In this document: positions 8,427-18,488 of the stretch, one piece after another | Layout: the number at the start of each line of letters is the position of its first letter | Numbering within the stretch: the first letter of the stretch is position 1 | From: Caldifarciminota bacterium | Lineage (GTDB): Bacteria; Hydrothermota; Hydrothermia; UBA1063; CAJXJZ01 | Direction of reading: 5' to 3' | Length of the DNA: 63,200 bases | Assembly: GCA_026986775.1 (NCBI GenBank) | Contig: JALSNX010000002.1 | Coordinates: 1 to 63,200, forward strand | Position numbers and translations under genes: made by a program | The notes under the pieces: model-generated | Told to the model about the DNA's origin: nothing | What the model saw: the letters and a program-made list of their open reading frames with translations, nothing else | Database searches by the model: none

Positions 8427-10991
8427 GTGGAGTATTATCCAGCACGTAAAATAGAAGAAAAATGGCAGAAATATTGGGAAGATAAGGGTTTACACAGGGC
8501 TTCAGATAAGCCTCATAAGAAAAAATATTATGTTCTTGAGATGTTTCCGTATCCCTCTGGCGATCTTCATATGGGGCATCTGAAGAATTACGTGATAGGT
8601 GATGTGGTGGCTCGCGTGAAGAAGATGGAAGGGTATGAGGTTCTTCACCCAATGGGATGGGACGCATTCGGACTTCCAGCCGAAAACGCTGCAATCAAAC
8701 ATGGAATCAACCCCAGAGACTGGACTTTGAAGAATATTGAGACATTCCGAAAAACACTCAGAATGATTGGTATTTCCTATGACTGGGATAGGGAGATAGG
8801 TACCTGTTTTCCTGATTACTATAAGTGGACTCAGTATCTTTTCACACTTCTTTATAAAAGAGGTCTCGCTTATAGAAAGAAGGAATATGTGAATTACTGC
8901 CCCAACTGTAAAACAGTGCTTGCAAATGAGCAGGTAGTTAATGGAAAGTGTGAAAGGTGTGGAACACCTGTTATTAAAAAGGAGCTTGAGCAGTGGTTTT
9001 TCAAAATAACAGAGTATGCAGAAAGGCTCCTTAAGGACCTTGATAAACTCAGGGGACACTGGCCGGACTATGTTATAAAGCAGCAGGAGAACTGGATAGG
9101 AAAATCTTATGGCACAGAAATTGTTTTTAAGTATGAAAAAGACCCTGAAATAAAGTTTTCTGTCTTTACCACTCGCGCAGACACAGTATTTGGCGTTACA
9201 TTTGTGACAATAGCACCAGAACATCCTCTTATTAAAGAGATATGGGATGACATAGAGGATAAAGATGCTGTAGATAAATACATTCACGAGGCGAGCTTAA
9301 AATCAGACATAGAACGAACAGCAGAGGAAAAGGAAAAGACAGGAGTATTTACCGGGGTATACCTTATTCATCCGTTCACTGGAGAGAAGGTGCCACTTTA
9401 CATTGGTGATTATGTTCTGGCGGGCTATGGCACAGGCATTGTAATGGGTGTTCCTGCTCATGACCAGAGAGATTTTCTATTTGCAAAGAAACACGGGCTT
9501 CCGATAAAGGTTGTGATAAAGCCGGCGGATGGTCCTGAACCTGATGCTAATGCAATGGAAAGAGCTTATGAGGAAAAAGGCATAATGGTAAACTCAGGTG
9601 AATTTACCGGTATGACCTCAGAGGATGGTATAAAGGCTATTCAGAATAAACTTAAAGAGATGGGGCTTGGAGGGAAAAAGGTATCTTACAGAATAAGAGA
9701 CTGGCTTATTTCAAGACAGAGGTACTGGGGTGCTCCTATTCCCGTGGTTTACTGTGAAAAGTGTGGAGTGGTTCCAGAACCTCTTGATAGACTACCTGTA
9801 AAGCTCCCGGAAAATATAAAAGACTATAAGCCAAAGGGTCGTTCTCCACTTGAGGATGTGGAGGAGTTCATGAATACCACGTGCCCTGTTTGTGGTGGTC
9901 CTGCAAAAAGAGACCCGGATACCATGGATACTTTTGTAGATTCTTCATGGTACTTTTTGAGGTATATTGACCCGAAAAATGAAAAGGAAATGTTTAATAA
10001 AGAGAAAGGGAATCTGTGGATGCCCGTTGACCAGTATATCGGTGGAAAGGAGCATGCTACAAAGCATCTTATTTATGCAAGGTTTATTCAGAAAGTGCTT
10101 TACGATGAGGGTATGATTGACCACGATGAACCGTTTTTGAATCTTTTCACTCAGGGACTTGTTCATAAACCGTTTCTCTTCTGTAAAAAATGTGGGAAGG
10201 TTGTGGAACCTGAAGAGGTAGAAAATGGTGTTCATAAGGGATGCGGTGGAGAAGTGGAGGAACGTGTGGAAATGATGTCAAAGTCACGTGGAAATGTTGT
10301 GCGTGTTGGCCCATTTGTTGAAGAACACGGTGCTGATGTTGCGAGAATAACCATTTTGTTTGCAGGTCCTGCAGAGAAGGATATGGTCTGGCAGGATTCA
10401 GGGGTTGAGGGCGCAAAGAGGTTTTTAAACAGAATATACAATCTGTTTTATGAAAACAGGGATATTCTTGAGAAAGACCCCGTGGTAAACCCTGCAGAAT
10501 TGAGCAGAGAGGAAAAGAATCTCTATATACTGCTCCAGAAGACTATTTTTGAGGTTAGAAAGGACGCGGGAGAATTCAGTTTCAATACAGCCATAGCAAG
10601 GCTTATGGAACTTTTGAATGCACTCTATTCGTTTAAAAATAAAAACTCACAGGTCTTTAAGAAAGCCCTGTTTGATTTTATAATTCTTCTTGCTCCGTTT
10701 GCACCACATCTGGCAGAGGAATTGTACAGCTGGACGGCTCAGGGAGAGTCTGTGTTTGAAAGGAGTTTTCCATCATATGATGAGAGGTATCTCAGTTTTG
10801 ATGAAATTGAGATACCTGTTCAGATAAACGGAAAGGTTAGAGGACGTCTTACAATAGAAAGGGGCACAGGAGAGAAGACCGTACTTGAAAGAGCGCTTAA
10901 GGAGCCCAATATAAAGAAGTACACTGAAGGTAAGGAAATCGTAAAGGTTATTTTTGTTAAGGACAAACTTTTGAATATTGTGGTAAAATAA
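8427..10991 (+). CDS. leuS: Leucyl-tRNA synthetase
   Basis: The 854-residue class I aminoacyl-tRNA synthetase charges tRNA-Leu. Visible marks are the HIGH-type motif DLHMGHLKNY, the KMSKS motif MMSKSRGN, zinc-binding CxxC pairs (CPNCK...CERCG and CKKCG), a CP1 editing domain and the conserved WGAPIPVVYC. Translation is set at GTG 8427, because AGGAGG lies 10 bp before it and the protein then begins MEYYPARKIEEKW as in relatives. An in-frame TTG at 8406 lies before the ribosome site and is not used. It is the first gene of the operon. Confidence 0.97.
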   Translation: MEYYPARKIEEKWQKYWEDKGLHRASDKPHKKKYYVLEMFPYPSGDLHMGHLKNYVIGDVVARVKKMEGYEVLHPMGWDAFGLPAENAAIKHGINPRDWTLKNIETFRKTLRMIGISYDWDREIGTCFPDYYKWTQYLFTLLYKRGLAYRKKEYVNYCPNCKTVLANEQVVNGKCERCGTPVIKKELEQWFFKITEYAERLLKDLDKLRGHWPDYVIKQQENWIGKSYGTEIVFKYEKDPEIKFSVFTTRADTVFGVTFVTIAPEHPLIKEIWDDIEDKDAVDKYIHEASLKSDIERTAEEKEKTGVFTGVYLIHPFTGEKVPLYIGDYVLAGYGTGIVMGVPAHDQRDFLFAKKHGLPIKVVIKPADGPEPDANAMERAYEEKGIMVNSGEFTGMTSEDGIKAIQNKLKEMGLGGKKVSYRIRDWLISRQRYWGAPIPVVYCEKCGVVPEPLDRLPVKLPENIKDYKPKGRSPLEDVEEFMNTTCPVCGGPAKRDPDTMDTFVDSSWYFLRYIDPKNEKEMFNKEKGNLWMPVDQYIGGKEHATKHLIYARFIQKVLYDEGMIDHDEPFLNLFTQGLVHKPFLFCKKCGKVVEPEEVENGVHKGCGGEVEERVEMMSKSRGNVVRVGPFVEEHGADVARITILFAGPAEKDMVWQDSGVEGAKRFLNRIYNLFYENRDILEKDPVVNPAELSREEKNLYILLQKTIFEVRKDAGEFSFNTAIARLMELLNALYSFKNKNSQVFKKALFDFIILLAPFAPHLAEELYSWTAQGESVFERSFPSYDERYLSFDEIEIPVQINGKVRGRLTIERGTGEKTVLERALKEPNIKKYTEGKEIVKVIFVKDKLLNIVVK

Positions 10992-11009
10992 AAAGAAAAA
11001 GGAGGAGTT

Positions 11010-12995
11010 ATGGCAAAGAATGATATTAAAAACTTCGTAATCATAGGACATGCCTCAAGCGGTAAAACAACACTTGCAGAGGCTTTACTTTATAACTCCG
11101 GGGCAACCAAGAGGCTTGGTGACGTTGACCAGGGAAACAGCATTCTTGACTTTGACCCCCAGGAAGTAAAGAGGAAGATAACCATCAATCTCGCAGTTGC
11201 CAGTACAGAATGGAAGGGAAACAAGCTGTATTTTATAGACACCCCTGGATTTCTTGATTTTGAAGGAGAAGTTAGGGCAGGCATAAGGGCAGCTGACAAT
11301 GCCATTTGTGTTGTTGATCCCTCTCAGGGTCCTGATGTGGGAACGGAAAGATTCTTTGAGGTTGCGAAGAAAAAAGGTATCCCTGTTATATTTGTTATTA
11401 CCAAGATGAAAACTTTTTCTGGTGAGATAGATGAAGTTATCTCCCAGATGAAAGAAATATTTGGTTCTGGTGTTACACCAATTCAGATACCTGAAGGTCA
11501 GGGTGAAGGGTTTAGTGGAGTTAAGGACCTTTTAAAGAGCACAGAAGACGAGTCTTTAAAGGAATCCATTATTGAAACTTCTGAAGAGCTTCTTGACAAA
11601 TACATGGCAGGGGAAGAGATTACAGAGGAGGAGTTAAAAGAGGCATTCAAGAAAGGTCTTAAGAGTGGAGATATATACCCGGTTCTGTTTGTGGATTCCA
11701 AAGCAGGGGTTGGTGTTAAGGAACTGCTTGATTTCCTTGCAGATTATGGTCTCACAACGTTTGAGTCTGTAAAGGAAAAGGGTAAGCTCAAGGATGAAGA
11801 AGTTGAGGTTGAGCCCAATCTTGAAAACATTGTGCTCTTTGTTTTCAAAGTACTTCAGGAGGCGCATCTCGGTGAGCTGTATTTTGTGAAGGTCGTGTCA
11901 GGTGAAATGAAGCCCGGCATAGAGCTTCTCAATACTACCAAGGGTAAAACAGAAAAGATCAACCAGCTTTATGAGCCGTTTGGTAAGGAAAGAAGAGAAG
12001 TGAAATCCCTTCTTCCGGGTTCAATTGGACTCCTTGTTAAACTCAAGGAAACACAGACAGGTGACACTCTTGCCACAAAGGATTATCCTGTGGTATTGAA
12101 TCCTCTTGAGCTTCCAGAACCGCTCGTCAATGTGGCTATAGTGCCCAAAACAAGGGAAGACCAGGAAAAAGTTATGGAAGGCCTAAATAAGCTTAAGATG
12201 GAGGACCCTACATTTTATTACAAGTACGATACTGAACTCAAACAGACGCAGATATTCGGTCTCGGAGAGGTGCATCTTGATGTTATAGTATCAAAACTCA
12301 AAGAGAAATTCAATGTTGATGTTAATACGGAAAAGCCGAAGATACCTTATAGAGAGTCAATAAGGAAAAAGGCAGAGGGATTTGGTAAGTTTGTTAAGCA
12401 GACAGGTGGACACGGTCAGTACGGTATATGCAACATAAGAATTGAGCCTCTTCCGAGGGACCAGGAGTATGAATTCAAAGATGAAATCTTTGGTGGTGCC
12501 ATTCCAAGTCAGTTTATCCCCTCTGTAGAGGCCGGTGTTAAGAAGGCCATGGAGAAGGGAGTGCTGGGCGCGAAGGTCGTTAATGTGAGAATAGTGCTTT
12601 ACGATGGTAAATATCATCCCGTTGACTCCTCAAACTTTGCCTTTGAGGTTGCAGGCTCACTTGCCTTCAAAGATGCAGAAGAGAAGGCGGACCCATATCT
12701 TTTAGAGCCTATATACCTTGTAGAGGTTAAAATCCCCGAACAGTACATGGGGGATGTTATGGGCGATTTGAATGCAAGGAGAGGGAGAATCCTCGGGATG
12801 GAGGCAGAAGGCAGGTACCAGAAGATAAAGGCATATGTCCCACTCGCAGAACTCTACAGATACTCCTCTACCCTGAGGTCTATCACAAAGGGAAGGGGAA
12901 CGTTTACCATGAAGTTTGACCATTACGATGAGGTTCCGAGAGAAATCGCTCAAAAAATAGTTGAGGAATTAAAGAAAGAGCAGGAAAGTGAGTGA
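11010..12995 (+). CDS. Elongation factor G-like GTPase (EF-G paralogue)
   Basis: The 661-residue protein has the EF-G domain order: GTPase domain with G1 GHASSGKTT and G3 DTPGF, domain II, and C-terminal domains III-V (GFGKFVKQTGGHGQYG, PVDSSNFAFEVAGS). It is shorter than canonical EF-G, and the guanine-specificity motif NKxD appears as TKMK (residues 131-134). G1 also differs from the usual AHIDAGKTT. It therefore belongs to the EF-G-like/EF-G2 group and is unlikely to be the main translocase. GGAGGAG precedes the ATG, and proS overlaps its end. Confidence 0.88.
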   Translation: MAKNDIKNFVIIGHASSGKTTLAEALLYNSGATKRLGDVDQGNSILDFDPQEVKRKITINLAVASTEWKGNKLYFIDTPGFLDFEGEVRAGIRAADNAICVVDPSQGPDVGTERFFEVAKKKGIPVIFVITKMKTFSGEIDEVISQMKEIFGSGVTPIQIPEGQGEGFSGVKDLLKSTEDESLKESIIETSEELLDKYMAGEEITEEELKEAFKKGLKSGDIYPVLFVDSKAGVGVKELLDFLADYGLTTFESVKEKGKLKDEEVEVEPNLENIVLFVFKVLQEAHLGELYFVKVVSGEMKPGIELLNTTKGKTEKINQLYEPFGKERREVKSLLPGSIGLLVKLKETQTGDTLATKDYPVVLNPLELPEPLVNVAIVPKTREDQEKVMEGLNKLKMEDPTFYYKYDTELKQTQIFGLGEVHLDVIVSKLKEKFNVDVNTEKPKIPYRESIRKKAEGFGKFVKQTGGHGQYGICNIRIEPLPRDQEYEFKDEIFGGAIPSQFIPSVEAGVKKAMEKGVLGAKVVNVRIVLYDGKYHPVDSSNFAFEVAGSLAFKDAEEKADPYLLEPIYLVEVKIPEQYMGDVMGDLNARRGRILGMEAEGRYQKIKAYVPLAELYRYSSTLRSITKGRGTFTMKFDHYDEVPREIAQKIVEELKKEQESE

Positions 12996-12997
12996 TA

Positions 12998-14695
12998 ATG
13001 AGGTGGTCTCAGAGTTTCATACCGACAAGGAAGGAAAATCCCAGGGAGGCTGAGTTTGCCTCCCACAGGTATCTTGTGAGGGGTGGTTTTATTGAGCAGC
13101 ATGCAAGTGGGGTTTACACCTTTCTACCACTTGGTAGGAAGGTAATGCTTAAAATAGAGAAAATTATCAGGGAGGAGATGAACAGAATAGGGGCACAGGA
13201 GGTCCTTCTTCCAGCCCTAACCAGTGCTGATGTATGGAAAGAGACAGGGAGATGGGAGAGTTTTGGTCCCGATATGTTCAAACTTAAAGATAGATGGGAG
13301 AGAGACCTCGCCCTTGCACCCACGCATGAGGAAATAATGACTCTCCTTGCTAAAGAACATTTAAAGTCATACAGAGACCTTCCCCAGATATGGTATCAGA
13401 TACAGACAAAGTTCAGGGATGAACCAAGACCAAGGGGTGGAATTCTGAGAGTCAGAGAATTTTCCATGAAAGATTCATACAGTTTTGATGCCACATGGGA
13501 AGGGCTTGATGAAAGTTACGAAAAACACAGGCAGGCGTATTTAAACATTTTTAAGAGAACAGGACTTGAGGTTATTGTTGTGAAGGCATCCTCAGGCCTT
13601 ATGGGAGGGAGTGATTCTGAGGAGTTTATGGTGCTCTCTCCAAGCGGCGAGGACAGAGTTGTTCATTGCCCCAAATGTGGATACAGTGCCAATGTTGAGG
13701 TTGCAGTTGCAAGGGTCGGAAAAGAGTTTATTCAGTCAAAGTTTCAGAGGAAAGAGAAGGTTCACACTCCATCTGTGAGAACTGTTGAGGAGGTTGCTGA
13801 TTTTCTCGGTATAGAACCTGCACTTATTGTAAAGAGCCTTCTGTACAGAACGGATGAGGGCAGAGATGTTCTTGTACTCATTAGAGGCGATTATGAGGTG
13901 AGCGAATCAAAGCTCTCAAAAGTATATGGTGCGGACCTTCATCTTGCCACACGGGAGTATATTATATCTAAATTCAATGCAGAACCTGGCTTTATTGGGC
14001 CACTGGATGCCGATGTTGACGAGATTATTGCAGATGAATCCGTGAAAAATCTTACAAATTTTGTTGTAGGTGGGAACAGAGACGACTACCACATTGTGGG
14101 CGTCAATCTTGATGACATTAAGATAAAAAGGTTTGCCGATATAAGAGAGGTTCACGAAGGTGATATCTGCCTTGAGTGTGGTGGAGAACTCACTTTGCAG
14201 AATGCCATAGAGGTAGGACACATATTTAAACTTGGAACCAAGTATTCCTCTTCTCTGGGTGCTCAGTTCACCGATAAGGATGGACAAAAGAAGCCCATAA
14301 TTATGGGAAGCTATGGAATTGGTGTGGGTAGAATAATGGCGGCAAATGTTGAGGTAAATCACGATGATAGAGGCATTATCTGGCCGTTTGCCATAGCCCC
14401 TTATGAGGTAAATATAATAGAAATAGACCACAGAAAGACCGCTGATTACACAGAGGGGCTTTATAAGGAGCTTAAGTCTAAAGGGTTTGACGTTATATGG
14501 GATGACCGGGACACAAGCGCCGGTGCGAAGTTTAAAGACTCAGAACTGGTAGGCATTCCCATCTCAGTGGTAATATCGCCCAGAAAGCTTGAAAGTGGAG
14601 AAGTAGAAGTTCAGGTGAGAAAGACAGGCGAGAGAATTGACGTAAAGAGAGAAGAACTTATTGCAAAATTAAGGAGTCTAAAGAAGGAACTTTGA
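12998..14695 (+). CDS. proS: Prolyl-tRNA synthetase
   Basis: This is a bacterial-type class II synthetase, about 565 residues, that charges tRNA-Pro. It begins MRWSQSFIPTRKENP, which fits the family, so the ATG at 12998 is preferred to the GTG at 12992 inside the end of the previous gene. Visible are motif 2 (FRDEPRPRGGILRVREFSMKDSY), the inserted YbaK-like editing domain around residues 240-390 and motif 3 (GSYGIGVGRIMAA). It is tightly coupled to its neighbours in the operon. Confidence 0.97.
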   Translation: MRWSQSFIPTRKENPREAEFASHRYLVRGGFIEQHASGVYTFLPLGRKVMLKIEKIIREEMNRIGAQEVLLPALTSADVWKETGRWESFGPDMFKLKDRWERDLALAPTHEEIMTLLAKEHLKSYRDLPQIWYQIQTKFRDEPRPRGGILRVREFSMKDSYSFDATWEGLDESYEKHRQAYLNIFKRTGLEVIVVKASSGLMGGSDSEEFMVLSPSGEDRVVHCPKCGYSANVEVAVARVGKEFIQSKFQRKEKVHTPSVRTVEEVADFLGIEPALIVKSLLYRTDEGRDVLVLIRGDYEVSESKLSKVYGADLHLATREYIISKFNAEPGFIGPLDADVDEIIADESVKNLTNFVVGGNRDDYHIVGVNLDDIKIKRFADIREVHEGDICLECGGELTLQNAIEVGHIFKLGTKYSSSLGAQFTDKDGQKKPIIMGSYGIGVGRIMAANVEVNHDDRGIIWPFAIAPYEVNIIEIDHRKTADYTEGLYKELKSKGFDVIWDDRDTSAGAKFKDSELVGIPISVVISPRKLESGEVEVQVRKTGERIDVKREELIAKLRSLKKEL

Positions 14696-15144
14696 TGGAT
14701 AGAGAGAGAATAATAGAAATAGTGGAGGATATAATAAGCCCTATACTGAAGGCAAAAGACCTTGTTCTGGTGGATATAGATTATAAAGGGCTCGGTTCAA
14801 GGTCTGTTCTCTCTGTGTATATAGACGGTAGAGAAAGGCCCGTTACTTTAAAAGAATGCGAAGAAGTATCCGGCCTTTTATCACTGGAGCTTGACGCCAG
14901 GGATATAATTGACCATGCTTATGTTCTTGAGGTTTCGTCTCCCGGTCTTGACAGGGTTCTTAGAACAGAGAGGGAACTTGAATGGGCAAAGGGTAAAAAG
15001 GTGAAAATTCATTTTGAGGATGGTCGGGAGATGAAGGGAAGATTGAGCGATTTTAGTGAAGAGGATTTTGTTATAGAAAACGAGAGTGGAAAAACAAATA
15101 TAAAAAGAAGCAAGGTCAGAAAAATCAAACTTGATGAGGTATGA
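14695..15144 (+). CDS. rimP: Ribosome maturation factor RimP
   Basis: The 149-residue protein has the RimP N-terminal alpha/beta domain with the typical VLEVSSPGLDRVL motif and a C-terminal SH3-like barrel. RimP binds the 30S subunit and assists its assembly. The ATG at 14695 overlaps the proS stop as TGATG, which implies coupled translation. rimP-nusA-infB is the classical order. Confidence 0.95.
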   Translation: MDRERIIEIVEDIISPILKAKDLVLVDIDYKGLGSRSVLSVYIDGRERPVTLKECEEVSGLLSLELDARDIIDHAYVLEVSSPGLDRVLRTERELEWAKGKKVKIHFEDGREMKGRLSDFSEEDFVIENESGKTNIKRSKVRKIKLDEV

Positions 15145-15145
15145 T

Positions 15146-16393
15146 ATGAGAGCATTTGAGTTCAGAGAACTTATAAACGGTATAAAACAACAGCGTAAAG
15201 GTATAAAGGATGATAGCTTCATTCTGGAGACCTTAAGGGATGCCATGCTCCTTGCTCTGAGGAAAAGGCGCGGAGCTGGTGAGGACGCTGTAGAGGTACA
15301 TATAGACCCGAGAGAGTTCAAAATAAATATTAAGATAAAGAGAGTTGTTAAAAGAGATGTTCTGGACCCCATAAAGGAAATATCCATTGAAAAGGCAAAA
15401 GAAATCGCGGGAGAAGACGTTCAGGAAGGTATGGAGATATGGACAGAGCTTTCCCCTTCTGAAATAGACAGGTCAACTGTTTACAAGATAATGAATATTT
15501 TTCATCAGAGAATAAAGGAAGCCGAGAAGAGATACCTCTACAGGGATTTTGAGAACCGCATAGGTGATATTATCACAGGAACAATTCAGAAGGTTGATAA
15601 GACAGGGGTGTACATATCTCTGGGTAAGGCAGAAGCCCTTTTGCCACCAGATGAGCAGGTTAAGAAGGATAAGTACAGACAGGGCGGAGAGATTACAGCC
15701 ATGATTTTGCGAGTTAATGAATCCAAAAGGTACCCGCTGGTTATTCTCACAAGGACGCATCCGGATTTCGTAAGAAAAATGGTAGAGAAGGAGATTCCAG
15801 AGATACTTGATGGAACTGTTGAAATCAAGGCGGTTGCAAGGATTCCGGGAGAAAGAAGTAAAATTGCTGTATCCTCTAGAAATCCAAGAATTGATCCTGT
15901 TGGTGCGTGTCTTGGACCAAAAGGAACAAGGCTCTCCAAACTCGTTCAGGATATAGGCGAAAAAATAGAAGTGATAAAGTGGAGTCCAGATATACTGGAG
16001 TTTGCATACAACGCTCTTCAGCCTGCCAAACCCATACTTCTATACGATGAAGGTGAGAGGATAATCGCAGTTGTCAGAGATGAGGATATACCACAGGCCA
16101 AGGGTGAGGGTGGAAGCAACGTAATACTTGCCTCAAAACTTGTAGGTAAGGAGATTCTTGTTGTGGGCGAGAGTGAAGGTAAGACCCCACAGAAGGGTGT
16201 GTCAATTTTAGAGATAGGAGAGAAGTTTGGCAAAAGAATTGAAGAGGAACTCAGAAAACAGGGCATTTTCGTGTTTTATGAAGTCCCGCCACTCAGAAAA
16301 CTTCTTGACATAAGGGGTGTCGGTGAAAAACTTGCCTATGACATCCTTGACTTTATAGAAGAAAAATTAGAGGAGAAAAAGAAAGGAAAATGA
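15146..16393 (+). CDS. nusA: Transcription termination/antitermination factor NusA
   Basis: The 415-residue protein has the N-terminal RNA-polymerase-binding domain, an S1 domain (GDIITGTIQKVDKTGVYISLG), two KH domains (DPVGACLGPKGTRLSKL in KH1) and a short C-terminal helix-hairpin-helix tail (LLDIRGVGEKLAYDIL). It controls pausing, termination and antitermination. The ATG at 15146 is preferred because GAGG lies 6 bp upstream; in-frame TTG 15131 and ATG 15134 lie further into rimP. infB overlaps its stop as ATGA. Confidence 0.96.
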   Translation: MRAFEFRELINGIKQQRKGIKDDSFILETLRDAMLLALRKRRGAGEDAVEVHIDPREFKINIKIKRVVKRDVLDPIKEISIEKAKEIAGEDVQEGMEIWTELSPSEIDRSTVYKIMNIFHQRIKEAEKRYLYRDFENRIGDIITGTIQKVDKTGVYISLGKAEALLPPDEQVKKDKYRQGGEITAMILRVNESKRYPLVILTRTHPDFVRKMVEKEIPEILDGTVEIKAVARIPGERSKIAVSSRNPRIDPVGACLGPKGTRLSKLVQDIGEKIEVIKWSPDILEFAYNALQPAKPILLYDEGERIIAVVRDEDIPQAKGEGGSNVILASKLVGKEILVVGESEGKTPQKGVSILEIGEKFGKRIEEELRKQGIFVFYEVPPLRKLLDIRGVGEKLAYDILDFIEEKLEEKKKGK

Positions 16394-18483
16394 AGGAAGA
16401 AAAGAGAGAAAAAACAAAGAAAATTTCTGATCTTGCGAAGAGACTTGGGATGTCAAACAGTGCGGTGCTTGATATACTAAAAGAGGCCGGATTCAAGGTG
16501 CGTTCTGCCCAGAGTAAACTCACAAAGGAGATGGAAAAGGCGGTAAAAGAGAAACTCCACGAACTTGAAAACAGAGAACTCAAAAAAATAGAGAAAAAGA
16601 AGGAGATATGGGGTGTAAGGAAGGAGGAAGAGAAAAAGGAAAAGAAGGTAGAGGATAGGAAGGAGAGAAAACCGCAGAAGCCGGCAAGAAAGCCACCAAA
16701 ACCCAGAAAGAAGAAGCAGAAGGTGCAGGAAGAGGAAAAGGAAGAAAACATAATAGTTATTAATCCTGAAACTGCCATAACAACACAGGATTTTGCCAAG
16801 ATACTGGGCAAAGACCCCATTGAGATAATACAGAAGGCATTTGAGGCGGGTATGGTGATAACAATAAATCAGGCGCTTACTGAAGACCTGCTCCAGCTTA
16901 TTGCAGAGGAATTTGGCTATGAGGTAAGGTTTGAAAAGCAGGAGGCAGTGGAGGAGGAGCAGGAAGAGGAACTTGATGAAGAGAAGATACCTGTGGTTAC
17001 TGTAATGGGGCATGTGGACCATGGAAAAACCACGCTTCTGGACTACATAAGACATACAAGAGTGGCAGAGCAGGAAGTTGGGCGTATCACACAGAGAATA
17101 GGAGCCTATCAGGTTCAAAGGAACGGCAAGAAAATCACTTTTATAGATACACCGGGCCATGAGGCATTCTCTGCCATGAGGGCAAGAGGCGCTCAGGTTA
17201 CTGACATTGTGGTACTTGTTGTTGCCGCGAGTGAAGGAGTAAAGGAACAGACCGTTGAAGCAATAGACCATGCAAAGGCAGCAGGGGTACCTATCATAGT
17301 TGCATTAAATAAAATAGACCTTCCAACAGCAGATATAGAGAGAACAAAGAGGGAGTTATCAGAACACGGACTCATCCCTGAGGAATGGGGTGGTGATACC
17401 ATTATGGTTCCCGTATCGGCAAAGACAGGAAAGGGTGTTGATGAACTTCTGGATGCAATTCTTCTTGTCGCAGAGACACTTGAACTTAAGACAACGTCAA
17501 AGGGAAGGGCAAGGGGAGTTGTTCTGGAGGCCCAGATTGCTAAAGGTATGGGACCTGTTGCTACAGTTATAATAACAAGGGGTACGCTCAGGGTTAAAGA
17601 CCCTGTTGTTGTTGGTGATACCTTTGGTAAAATAAGAGGTCTGATAAATGACAGGGGAGAAAGAATAAAAGAGGCAGGTCCTGCCTGTCCTGTGATGGTA
17701 CTTGGGCTTGATGAGCTTCCATCGCCGGGTGACAAATTGGAGGTCGCAGAAAGCGAAAGAAGAGCAAAAGAAATTGCTCAGGAACGTAAAACATTGCGAA
17801 AACAGCAGATTCAGAGAGGTGAGGCTTTTCTTATCCTTGAAAAAATAGAGGAGAGAATAAAGAAGGGCGAACTCAAAGAATTGCCGCTTATTGTCAAGGC
17901 AGATTCACACGGTTCACTTGAGGCAGTGATAGACTCACTTTCTCAGATGAGTGTGGGTGATACAAAGCCCATAATAGTTCACAGGGGCGTTGGTGCCATT
18001 ACAGAAAGTGATGTGGACCTTGCAAGTGCATCCCAGCTTGTAATATTGGGTTTTAACACCCAGCCTGACCAGAGGGCTAAAAAACTCGCCCGTGAACGTG
18101 GTGTAACCATAAAGACCTACAAAATCATCTATCATCTTCTTGAGGACGTAGAAAAGATGCTGAAGGGTCTCTTAAAGCCCGTTATAGTGGAAGAACCTCT
18201 TGGAGTTGCTGAAGTCAGGGATGTTTTCAGAATTGCTAAAATGGGTAATGTTGCAGGGTGTTATGTCGCAAGTGGTCGTGTTGAAAAGGGAGCCATGTGT
18301 CGTGTTAAAAGGGGTGATAAGGTTGTGTATGAAGGAAAAATCGTTTCCCTTAAGCGGTTTAAAGACGATGTGGATGTTGTTAAAGAGGGACTTGAATGTG
18401 GTCTCAAGATAGAGAATTTTGACAAGATAAAACCGGGTGATGTTCTGGAAGTCTATAAACTTGTTGAAAAGTTTGAATACTGA
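16390..18483 (+). CDS. infB: Translation initiation factor IF-2
   Basis: The 697-residue GTPase delivers initiator tRNA to the 30S subunit. It has an N-terminal IF2_N segment (KISDLAKRLGMSNSAVLDILKE), a highly charged Lys/Glu/Pro linker, a second IF2_N-like segment and the G domain with GHVDHGKTT, DTPGHEAF and NKID. Domains II, III and C2 follow. Length is typical for the compact bacterial form. The start codon overlaps the nusA stop. Confidence 0.97.
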   Translation: MKEEKREKTKKISDLAKRLGMSNSAVLDILKEAGFKVRSAQSKLTKEMEKAVKEKLHELENRELKKIEKKKEIWGVRKEEEKKEKKVEDRKERKPQKPARKPPKPRKKKQKVQEEEKEENIIVINPETAITTQDFAKILGKDPIEIIQKAFEAGMVITINQALTEDLLQLIAEEFGYEVRFEKQEAVEEEQEEELDEEKIPVVTVMGHVDHGKTTLLDYIRHTRVAEQEVGRITQRIGAYQVQRNGKKITFIDTPGHEAFSAMRARGAQVTDIVVLVVAASEGVKEQTVEAIDHAKAAGVPIIVALNKIDLPTADIERTKRELSEHGLIPEEWGGDTIMVPVSAKTGKGVDELLDAILLVAETLELKTTSKGRARGVVLEAQIAKGMGPVATVIITRGTLRVKDPVVVGDTFGKIRGLINDRGERIKEAGPACPVMVLGLDELPSPGDKLEVAESERRAKEIAQERKTLRKQQIQRGEAFLILEKIEERIKKGELKELPLIVKADSHGSLEAVIDSLSQMSVGDTKPIIVHRGVGAITESDVDLASASQLVILGFNTQPDQRAKKLARERGVTIKTYKIIYHLLEDVEKMLKGLLKPVIVEEPLGVAEVRDVFRIAKMGNVAGCYVASGRVEKGAMCRVKRGDKVVYEGKIVSLKRFKDDVDVVKEGLECGLKIENFDKIKPGDVLEVYKLVEKFEY

Positions 18484-18488
18484 TAAAA

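Noticed and set aside
8502-9287. 261-codon open frame antisense to leuS
   Set aside because: It is wholly inside leuS on the opposite strand, is Phe/Cys/Ile-rich without family motifs and has no ribosome site.
13916-14431. 171-codon antisense frame within proS
   Set aside because: Fully overlaps the ProRS catalytic region; no motif or ribosome site.
16477-17271. 264-codon open frame antisense to infB
   Set aside because: It arises from the Lys/Glu-rich codons of infB read backward; leucine- and phenylalanine-rich low-complexity product.
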